Shown here one piece after another: positions 51,301-63,300 of a stretch of DNA of 64,000 nt. This stretch comes from Icerya purchasi (taxonomy: Eukaryota > Arthropoda > Insecta > Hemiptera > Monophlebidae), in assembly GCA_039619475.1 (NCBI GenBank), contig CM077115.1, positions 296,237,756 through 296,301,755 on the forward strand, read 5' to 3'. The first letter of the stretch is position 1, and every line of letters starts with the position of its first letter. A program made the position numbers and the translations under genes. Below the pieces are notes generated by a model that saw only the letters and a list, made by a program, of their open reading frames with translations, was not told the origin of the DNA and did not search any database.

Positions 51301-54300
51301 ATAGTCTTTAAAATAAATTATCTGCTGGGAATAACCTCGACATATTTAATTCATAACTATAAATTATTATGTCAAAGAATTATTACGCAATTAGTTTTTA
51401 TAGACGTAAAATCTGATTATGATAAAGTAGATTTAAAAACATTTTACGGAATAATGAAAGAAATCGGTATTAGTTCCACAATATGTAATTGGATATTTAA
51501 TATTTACAGTACCGAGAGGAACATAGCGACACAACGGAATCGATAAACAGTAATAAGATATCAATAGGATGTTAAGTAATGAAGGATATTCGGAAGAAGG
51601 AAATTTGAAAACCCATTTCCCAAATATGACTAAACGGGGTAGTTCTAGAAACGAAGAAAAAAACAAATTTTCAGAATGATTTTTTAGAGCATTTTGGTAT
51701 AAACGGAACTATCGAATACTAATGTGTACTTATTCTGCTTCAGCGTTATTTTATCATTTTCACCCTTATATTTTCTTCTTTTTCTGTTCACTTATCCATC
51801 ATTTCTCTTTTCACACATAATTTGAATGCTCTTTTGTGCACGATGTACCGCTTCGGTTAAGTAACGTAAAAAAGATATATCAAAAACAAAAACGAAAACA
51901 ACACTAAATTTAAAGGAAAAAATTATATTTTTACAATTTCATAATGTACAAAAGCAGCAGGTAAAATTATGAATTTTATAAAAGGAAGGAAAAAAAATGA
52001 AAACACTGATTTAAATCGGTTTATGAAATATTTTGAAAAAAGTAATAACGCAGCACCTTCTCACACTTTTAAAATTCTAAAAATTCGGTCATGCACTCAG
52101 CAATAAGTAAGCTAAAACAAAATACCTTCATTTGTTTATAGAGTTGTAAGGGATCAGGCGGCAAGAGACCAACAACTTTTTTTTTCGGTGGAACGTCATC
52201 GGCATTTGTCGTTGTAGCGTACTTCATGAGTGCCGGAGTGGAACTATTCAGTAACTAAATGGAAATTTAATTTTTCAGAGAAATGCCGATTAACAACTAA
52301 AAATGTTATATGTAATTTAAAATAAAAATAAATTAGCTTTTAATCGGATAAAAGGTCACTTGTGCTAAATCTTAACTCTTTACATATCTTAGACTCTTTT
52401 TTATACATACACATGTATATGGTATGGCGGTCCACTTTCTCATATTATTCATCATCTGTATCTTCATTTTCTGTTGTTTTTTTTTTTCTAACAATTTTTC
52501 TGGGACAATATTCAGCATATGTTTTGTTTTCACGTATAACCCATTTATCTTTTCTTTTGAATATCGATATTGATGACTTGTGTGCGTGCTGTTGTGCTTA
52601 TCGCGTTAAGTTAGTTCCGCAGTTTGTTCGCTAGTCTATCGGTGAAATCATTTCTATTTTCATATCTCGACTAACAACAATCGAGATTGTTCGTCGGTCA
52701 ATCGGCGTGATCGTTTTTATTTTCATATCTCGACTAACAACAATCGTTGCGCTGCGTGTTTGATTTCATTTTCTTCGATTATTCGGCTATTCATCAGACA
52801 CTAATTCTATTCAAGTCGGGCACTTCGATGAGTTCGTTGAAAGGGGGCCCCCGCCAATAATAGTCGGAATAAATCATCTATCACTAATTGTAAGAAACTT
52901 CATTCGCTCGAGTTGGATTCGATTAATAAATGGAAACTGCCGGATCTTCCCTCTTCCAATGTGTCGGGTCCACTTAAAGAAGTTAAACTCTCCGATCCAA
53001 TAGCGCCGGACACGATCAATGATAATTTCAGCTCCAATAGTTGTCATAGCGTTTCAGTCGAATTATTTCCCCCCCCCCAATCGCAATGACCTCACTTTTT
53101 TGTCTTAATTGAATCTGAGGACAAAAACATCGCAGCTTTACACCCCCTTGCAGTTGCGAAATTAATTTCCTACAAAACTCACGATATCAAAGAATTTTGC
53201 TTAGGGTTTTCTTTCTTATCCGATTTTAAAGGGCAAATAATTTAAAAGCATTCATTCCTAGTAATTTAATACACAGGTTTGGAATTATTAGAAATATTGG
53301 CCTTGAAACGGCTAATGATGGTATCTTGGATGGTTTGGAAACATAGTGTACTATTAATGGCATTAGAAGACAGACTTCATAAGAATTCCCCCGACAGCCT
53401 CATCCCCATTCTGTTAATTGAGACTTAATACGTCTATACATTTATAAAATAAGGTTCGCTGTGGAACCAACTGTCCGTCGACCTTTTCAATGTTACCACT
53501 GCCTTCGTTACGGATATGTTAAGGCTAACTGTAAAAGTAAACCTCGATATACCCCGCGGCCCCACTCATCTCCAATTGTGCTTTATGCCATGGCGAACAA
53601 ATAGCTACCAATCGATCATGTCCAGAATACCTCGTACAGCAGAACATTAAAAAAAATCATGGCATACGTGAACGTCACCTATCGGGAAGCAATTGAAATA
53701 AAGAATAAAAATTTAGTCACTAAAGCCCATGGTTACAGTGAAATTACGAAGAATTCTAATTCCTCTCCCATGTGAGTCTTATCTGGAGCGCCCACTCGTT
53801 TCGTCATGAAAACGAAACCTGCTAGACGGGCGCATACTCCAGCAAATTCTTCCTTCCCCTACACATATCTCCAGTTCACCCATTTGGCGGTATTACTCCT
53901 ATTATTAGCCCTGAAAATTATACGCTAACGGATACTACCAGTCAGACTGAGCTATCCCGTACGGATATGATTGAAAATGTTTACATTCACTTGTCGGCGC
54001 TCTTCCATAAGGAACAGATTATACCCGATTTGTCCGAAATTGGCACATTTCTGGAACAGCTAATTACCGATTAGAGGAACCCTCCTAAGAACTGTAGCGA
54101 CGCTCACAATGACTCCACCAAGGTGCCCGATGGTACCATGGAGGCATCTGGGAACTGAATTTCTCCGTTCTTCATAAATGCTATGCTACGTATAATTTAA
54201 TGGAATTCTAGAAGCATCATCAAAAATAAATGCAATCTTGAAGGATTTATATCATTTATCAATATTGACGTAATTCTTCTTTCCGAAACTTGGCTTCATC

Positions 54301-57300
54301 CTCCACTGCATTTCAACATGAAAAGCTTTCGTTGTTACCAAGATGACCGCGAAGACGGGTACGGAGGACGTGCTATTCTCATTAAGAACATTAAGTCGTC
54401 AACAGTTTTTTGGACTATCCATCTTCGGAACACCATTCGCTTAACGCAGTTACTATACAGATTAATCTCAATAATTTTCCTTTATATATTGTATATGTTT
54501 ATTGCCCTAGTACACATCGTTTACTTTCTCGAGAGTTCATAAAGGCTATTAATCCTTTTGAGATGAATGCCATTATCGGCGGTGACTTTAATTGCCATCA
54601 CTATCTTTTATGACTACACTGACCGTTCCAGGAAGGAAGTGATATACATACGGGAAAATACGAATCTGGTTTATCTCAATGACGGTACTTTTACTACAGT
54701 TGGCTCTCCGATAAGAAAAGTCAGCTCTGTTGACATTTCCTTTACCTCTGCAAATCTCGCCGCCTCCATGGACCGGCCAGTTATCAACTCGCCTTTGGAT
54801 AGTGATCACCTTCTAATTAGCATATATGTATACAATCAACTTTCAGTATATTCCATCCTATACTTGGAATTATTGGAAAGCTGATTGGATAGCTTTAACG
54901 AAAGGGCTGGATTCTCAGTTGAGTACTCTACAAGGTAACTTACCTCCCATCGATTTATATAATCGTTATCTTGAACTCTCCTTGGCGGAATGTTCAGCGG
55001 CTTATAATCGCCATTGTTTAGACGCTCTAGAGTCACAGGCAATTATTTATCTTTTAAAAGAATAGAGACCGAAATCCGTTTTACCATCAGGCAAGCAAAG
55101 AAATCAGCCTGGTACCGCTACTGTTCTTCTTTCAATAGGGATACGCCTTTGACGCAAGTATGGAAGATGGTTAGAGCCTTTAGTGGCATTAATATCTTCA
55201 ATCATCGTTTGAAGATGGACACTCAAATGATAAATTTCTTCATGGACCATATTACCCCTTCATACGCACCCGCTGAATCAGAAGTTAAGATTAATTTACC
55301 TCCGTCGCTGTCTAATGTAAGGCACTTCCTCACCGAGAAATTTACTCTAAATGAATTGGAGCTCGCCTTGAAGAACAAGAAATCCGCCAAACCCGAGTCG
55401 AACGGAATTACATATTCTGTTTTTTAACATCACTCGGATGTCGCTTTGACAACGTTAAGTCACATTTTTAACCGCCTTTTTCTGTCCAGCAGGATACCAG
55501 AGTCTTAGTTAAAATGTGTAGCCATTCGGATAAAAAAAGCAGGTACTACTGGTAGCTTGGTAGCTGAATCATACCGATCTATATCATTTACGTCCTGTAT
55601 TAGGGAATTATTTGAATCTGCGTTTTCAAGAATTGTCTTGTTTGGTGGTTGGAGTCCAATTCTCTGCTGCCAAATTGCTGCTTTGACTTCAGATCAAAGA
55701 AAAGTTCCATCGATTGCTTGGCTTACTTAACAGCCGATATATACAAATGTTTTCCAGACAAAAAGTTGTTAATTTCCGCGTTTTTCGATATTCACGGAGC
55801 TTTCGACGCAGTTCATATTCCATTTTTATATTACCGGTTAACCGTTATACATGGTCCGCCACCCCTGGCAGCTCACCTTTGTAATTTATTTACTGGCCGA
55901 ATGATGGCGTTTAGATTTCCTTTTATGGACCGGTTGGTTTACAGAAGGGCGTACCGAAGTCTTCCTCAGGGCTCCGTCTTGAGTCCGATACTGTTTAATA
56001 TATATATATATATATACGTATATATATATATATATATATATATATTTCACCCGTATTTAATTTACCGATTCAAAGTACTGTCATATCCTATGACGATGAT
56101 ATTACTGTTTATCATTCAGAGAAGATTCTAACTATCACCATCAATATTATTCAAGAAGATATCACCAAGATTATTGATTGGTTGGCCGAGTCCCCCATCT
56201 TGTAATCTCGACTGTGAAAAGTCGTGTTGTCATATTTACATATAAATGATTAACTAACGATATAGCGATTCGCTTTCAAAAAGATTCTGTTACCAATTTC
56301 ATTTCCGCCAAATCCCTGAGTCTAGTATTAGACCAGAAGTTGCTGTGGAAGGACCATATTCAGCGAGTCCGTTCGAAGGCCTTTCAGGCTTCCAACATAT
56401 TGAAGGCGTTACGGAATACTTGATAGAGTGGTAACCCGTTTATTTTAAAGACCTTACATTTATCTCTAGTAAGATCGCGGATAGATTACGGATTTCCGAT
56501 TTACGGGAATGCAGCTCGAGTTCATATTAACAAACTTACTAGGATCCAAAATTCATGCTTACGTTGGATGCTTGGAGCATTTCCCTCTTCACCTGTAGTT
56601 GGTTTATGTTCGAAAACTTGCATCCCACCGATCCAGTTAAGATGCCAGGAACTTTCCAAACAGTTTTTCCGTAAATATGCAACCTTCACCAACAATTCAT
56701 TTTCCCTCAAATATCTTGACATTTTCCATAAGTGGAGATTTTTACTGTTAAAGCCCGACTTTTGTTCGCACTCTCTGCAAAAATGTTTTGCCCTTATAAA
56801 TCTCTATTACTTATTCACCTTCTTCCAGTATTCTCGCAGTTCACCTTCGCGGGGAAATTTTCAGCTCCGACAGTGGATTTATTATCCCACAAACAAGGGC
56901 CTTACCTAGGTCCTACTTCCTTTTTGGAACATATGTCTATCATTGCGGACAAGTGGCCGGGATTCTTATCTGTGGATGGATCTAAAGGCATTTAAAGAAC
57001 GGTAGGATCGGCGTTTGTTATTCCGAGCAGAAACGTGACCAGGAAATTCAAATTACCGTCGGCATGCTCGATTTTCATTGCCCAGGCCTTTTCGATTGTA
57101 AAGGCTCTATATTTCCTTCGTGACTCCAACTGTAACGATAATATTTTAATTTAATCTGACTCCTTGAGCTGCTTTAATGCCATATTGAACTTACATGCTA
57201 CCCAAGATGCCTACTTTATATTTGCAATTTTAGAATAGGTACACATCCTTCGTTCAAGGAACCTCACAGTCAACTTTTGCTGCGTTCCTGGGCACACTGG

Positions 57301-60300
57301 AATTCCTGGCAACACTGTCTGTGATGAAGCCGCTAAATCTGCAGCACAAATTGGTTAACTTGTGCTCTTGTATTCCATACACGGATCTCCGTTCGACGGT
57401 GAAGGAGCAGGTTGCAATCGGATTGGAATGCATTCCACCAATATAAAGTCAGCGACTTCTATAAGAGTATTACTCTGGTTCCTCTCGAAGAAGCTTGGTA
57501 TTTTCCAAAGAAGTTTGGCGCTCCAGTATCTCGGCACATGATCACAACGTTGACTTGGCTTCGTCTAAACCACTGTGCCCTACCCGCGCACTTGTTCAGA
57601 ATTGGCTTGGCAGAAATTAGTACCTGTTCACACTCGGATGATACCGATTTGACTCTGGATGTAGATCACCTTTTTTTCAAAACTGTTCCTTGTACAGAAC
57701 GGAATAATCCCGTTTTTTTTTTATAGACTTATTTCGTTAGGGCAACGCCCTCCGTATATTTTACGTCCGTTATTTTCTTTGGCGGATCCTAATATATATT
57801 ATTGTTTACTTAATTTTATTGTAGAATGTAGAATTAGGTTATAAGTTTACTATGTTATATTTCCTTGTACTGCACATGGACTGATTGGTTTCTTCCAAAG
57901 TCCAATAATCAAAATAAAATAAATAAATAAAATAATCTTCTCTTATCACTTTATTTACTTTCTGTTTTTTTTTTATTTATTTATTTTTTATTGGTATTTT
58001 TCCATTCTCCTTGATATTCTTAAGTTACGAACATTATCGTCCAACAAATTCGCAGCAACCTGTTATACTTTTAGAAAGCGTTTATCCTGTGTCTTTGTAA
58101 CTTTTAGAAAACTAATATAAATGGGTTATTATATGCTAAGCGTATTCCATTTTTAAAAAATTTTAACATATATTCTATGAGAAAAAAACTATAGCAGTAA
58201 CTTACATCGCTGGTTTCTTTAATAGCATCTGCAATAAACAGAAAGTCTTCAATTTTATCTGGCTCTGAAGAGCACAATTTTTTATGGTATTTTTTCAAGT
58301 TGCGCAATGCATTTTTTCTCTCCAAGCCGCCTTTTTTTCGTTGAATTGGCGTTTCTTTATATACAAAATTCCAACGAGCAGTTGCGTCTGCGCAAACCAA
58401 AAAACAAATATTTTATAATTATTCTTAACAAAAAAAAAATCTTTCGTTAACAAAAGTTGCAAACATAATTTGTACGCGATGTCAATTATAAAAAAAATAT
58501 TTTCTGTGCATTATTTTGGAAACGGAATACTAAAAATCTAAACAAAATAACGCTAAATTAAAAAATTTATAATTACTATTTAACATTTTTTTTTTTAAAT
58601 CCATATTACCAGTAACTTGCAGGATGAATACACTGGTACGAACTACAAAAGTTAAAAAAATTAGTTGATTTGAAATAAAATAAAACTTGCATAATTTGTT
58701 GGTTTTTGGTGAGGAATTTATAATTTAATACATTGAAAGAAAAAAAAAATACTCAATTTTGCAAGATCTACCGAAATACTTGACACAAAAAAAGTTTTTC
58801 CGTATATAATAATGAAATACAATGAATGTTAGTTATAATGATATTGAAGAGAGTGAATAATCTGGTCAGCATTATATCCGATATGAAATAAAGTATTATA
58901 ATTTTGTAGTGTCTAAGATTTACAGTTACAGAATAATTGCTCTGTAAAAAACTTCCATAAAACATTTTGCGAATTAGCTTTTTACCGATTAAACAAATAA
59001 TCATTTATTTATACATATTTTGCATTCAATTCAAACGCACCAACACTAATTGCTTTTTATACGTGAATGTACGACGATGAAAAAATAAAACCTAAATTAA
59101 TATAAAACAAAAACAAGCAAAAAAAAAAAAACTACATAAAAGTGGTATCAGTTTAATTTTTTCTTATTTCAGAAGAAATTCGTAATTTTTCATTTTCCAT
59201 TACTGCAAGACGAGTAGCAGAGTCTTTTTCTAATATTTTTTGTAACGAACATAAATCACAAGCTTTAATCAATTCCGCTAAATTTACAATAAGCATTTAA
59301 CATGTCACCCTAACAAGATTAGCAGGACAAAGAATAATATTATATTTGTTCCTTTCGTACAAATTTCATTTTTTCATAAAAAAAAAAAAAGATTAAGGAA
59401 GTATTTTTTGTTAAATTCACCCGCTAAAACCTTTTGAAATTCACGACATTATAAGCGATAATTTTTTACGCGGGTATCAAAATTTTTATTGTAATAACCA
59501 ACTGATCATTAAAATCAATGTTTGTCATAACTGATAGAAATTAACATACAGTTTTTTGTAATTCGTTGGTTCTTGCTGTATTTATTTCTACAACAACCGG
59601 TATGCCGTCATAACTGATTTCCATGTTATATCAATACTATTCGCTACACATTACAGATATAACCAAATTAGATATTAATAAAAAATCAGTTACATGGCGA
59701 GCTAAAAAAAAAAAAAAGTATCATAATAGTACCCGGTTCTTTGTTCTCGGTGTCATTTTCCGACGGTAAAACTTCCACGCACTGTATCAGAAGCAGCAAA
59801 ATCCATGATATTAATTCCATGTCAAGCGCACTACGCAGAAATCCTGTTAGATTATTCGGCTGAGACAAAGGCGCTAAGTTCTTCAACAAAATTTTGAGAA
59901 TGTGTTCAATTAAATGTATCTGGTTTCCAGTCATGAGGATAGATTTACGAACCAAATGCGAATATAAAGCAAATACCCTGTAAAATCCAGCAAAAATAAG
60001 TAAATCGAAATATAATCATAAATAAATCACCATCTTAAATTACTTGCAATTGATGCGATTTAAAGTTTTAACAATGACGAACAAAGCGGGAAATAATTTA
60101 ACATCCAATTTATTTACGCTGTACCGATATCAGTTGGGAATGAGAATAATTTTGAAGTCATAAATGAATTACTACTTGTATTCGTATACACAACTGTAAG
60201 GGAATCAAACTGGAGATACAGTCAACACAACCGTGTCAATATTTTCTGTAAAACCCACGTCAAAAGGTAACACAATTAATAAATTCGTCTTGATCCTCTT

Positions 60301-63300
60301 TTTCAAAATTATCTGAAAGTTTTCGAATAAAACCCGAATTATTGTAGTCAACTCTTGCAGTATGAAGCCATTGATTGAAGTTAGACTGTTAAATAACGCT
60401 TAACTGATTAAAACAACTTTGTTTCCCAGATGAAAAAAAAAAACTGTTTATCATCTTCTACTAAGATTCATTAGATAGAAGTTAGAAAAACGTTAAATTA
60501 AATCTAAAATTCCATTAATTTCAAAATAAATGCTACTTTAAGAGTCATACAAGGTGGGTACTCGAAAATAATTCCTAAATTTACAACAATTTTAACAAAA
60601 ATAATAATAATAAAAAAAAAACAACAATTTTTCTGTCTGCAAAATTGGACATATAGTAACAGATAAACCTTGTTCCCCTTATATTGACTTTAAATTCTAT
60701 AAACCAGTGCGACGGCAACTGATAAACGGATCATAGAAATAAAATGCACTTGGATCTTCCTCTCATTTGATCTCTAATCAATCATGAGGACAACAGAATT
60801 ATTCGTTTTTTTTTTTAAATTATTTTTCTACCGGTTTCATAGAAAAATTACTAGCTCATTTCGAGATCTTTCGCGGTGGTACTAAAGAATTCTGGTTATT
60901 CCGGGGTAAATGGTCAATTTTTACTATGCAAACGTATTTTCCTAGATATCGTAATTTTTATTTTAAATTTTTTTTTAAAGAATTTCAAATATTTAAGACT
61001 TTACGAGCTTCGTTCCTTACTATAAATTAGAACACGATGAGAATTATGCCGTATTACAAAGTACACAACAAAAATTATTCCTTGCGTAGTTTAATCCGCT
61101 TAATTTTCCCCCTAAAAGATTACGGAACATACTATTTCATAAGTTTTTTAAATTTCACCGAATCATTTTGAGTGACTTCTTGAAAAACATATTTTAAAAC
61201 TAACTTTTTTCCAATGTCTACCAGAAATTCATGAAAAACGGCATTACTTCTATAATAATCATATATCATCTATACAATGAGTGGACGGGGGGAGGGGGGG
61301 GGGCTTTCAAAAACGACACTATAACATTTAATTCGAGAAATAAATGGTCTAATTCTTATCGTTTTCGATATTACAGAACTCCTTTAGAATCCTGTTTTTT
61401 TTTTTTAAATACAGAATTAAAATAATGTAAACACACTAATCTCAAACTATATTCAAATCATACAAATCATTGACTAATTTTGGATAATATTCGTATTCGT
61501 AACTGCTCCGGCGATTATATTTATTTATCCGATGGTAGAGACATACACATTAATGTTCTTTTATTATGATTCTGTCAGTTCGTTTTAGGTATTTCCATTT
61601 TTGTTTGCGTGGTTGTCCCATTCATTCCCACCGACACGTAATGTATATGGCATCTTGAACATTTATAAAACGCAGTTAACGAAACCCTGAAAGCGGGTGT
61701 TGGTTTCAATAGAAGCATTATTACTGGCATCACGAGATTATGATCTGCTAATCTGTATAGAATTGAAATAACAAACCCTCTGCGGTGAGGACGGCATTGA
61801 AATGGATATTAATCATATTCGATTTGGTTATTTTACAAGATAATCTTTTCAGGTTGGAGTTTCTTTCATCTCTCATACCACACACTTCCCTTCCCTTTTT
61901 CTGATAACCTTATTGTATACAATGTACTGGAATCTAGAGTTCAAAATTCTCCCCGCTAATCAGTAGTATAGAATAACCGACTTAACCCTTTAGTAAGTAG
62001 TGGGAACTATAGTTCCATCCTGATACTTTTCGCTCTCTAAGCAACAGAAATTATATTTTCACCTCTAGCGCAGAGTTTTATGATGCGATCCCTCTCACTT
62101 ATAAATACATGAATAAACATAATTTTAAAAATTTAGATGTCCTAAAATACATTTTAGTGAAATTAATTTTTTTAAAAAAAATGATTTCTGTCCATAAAAC
62201 AGTTATCACCGTTTACCCATAATTTTCCTAATAAACCTTTTTTTTTCACACCATTTAGTTTGTTTTTTAAATGTTTTTAAAGACTTCAAATTTTGAATCT
62301 TTCTTTTGCTTAGCGCATTTCTCTAGTTTCCTTTATTTTGATCTTTCTCGCCTTTCTTTTGTCTTTCACTTCTTCTTTTCCATTTATTTATCCTGATAAT
62401 CAGGACTTATCTCTGATTGCATAGTATTACATTCCTAGTTTTACATCGTGTTTATTAAAAAAGAAAATTAAATATATCTGCGTTTAATATTTAAAAATTT
62501 ACACATTAAAAAATAGAACCTTTCGCGTGGGAATATTTTTAAGCAATCCGAAGAGAAATGAAACGAGAACGACTCAACTATAAAATCACTCCACCATAAA
62601 CAATTACCGAACAAGCGAACAAGAAGTGTAGCAGTTGATAACTGTATACGAGGATCTTCTCCGATACACAAGTTATTAAAAAGATCAGAAATTTGATGTT
62701 CGTTGAACGCTTCGTACAAAATTCCAGCTTCCTAAAACATCAAATAAATTCGTATTAATTATATTAATTTAAGTGACTTATACAAAAATGTTAAATACTA
62801 CAGAATATTAACAACAGAGAAAGAAAAAAAAACAGTACTTTGCAAATGGCAGCTGCTTAAATGAAAAATCGAGGGAATATTCTTCTTATGGAAAAATTAA
62901 TAATTTAGAATTTTCTACAGTATATTTTTCTTTTGGCAATTTTACTTAATTTTATTTTTAACGAACTGTTACATACATGTAACATGGTATTTAAATCGTA
63001 ATTGACGTTTAATAATTATGCGATGAAGTTTATTAAGTACCCGGAGGGGTTTGAAAAAAGTGACCTAAGATAAAAAAGAGAAAAACAAAAAAAAAAGGGT
63101 GGGGGGAGGAGGAGATAACTTTTAAATAACCGATGGAAAGCGAAATTTACGTGTTTTTAGATTAAAGTAATTTCGCGAATGAATATTAAATACAGAATTG
63201 GTGTAAGATGATTTCCATTCGCGTTTAGATGCCGATACATAAAAAGATTGAGGCAGTTTCATCAAACCACAGTGAACACGACGGAACTTACATTGCCCAG

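Larger units (their letters stand above)
52560..57940 (+). mobile_element. nearly full-length decayed LINE with gag, EN, RT and RNase H
   Basis: From 5' to 3': a repeat-bearing 5' UTR (from about 52560), gag with zinc knuckles, APE-type endonuclease, RT, RNase H, a C-terminal zinc region, a terminal hairpin at 57877-57904 and an (AAAT)n-like tail to about 57936. All ORFs carry stops and shifts. It is antisense to BIRC6 in the intron between exons 4 and 5 and accounts for most of that intron. The start is set by the 5' repeats and is approximate. Confidence 0.85.

Noticed and set aside
61285..61305. G run as a regulatory G-quadruplex
   Set aside because: A single short intronic G run, with no evidence of function; noted only as composition.
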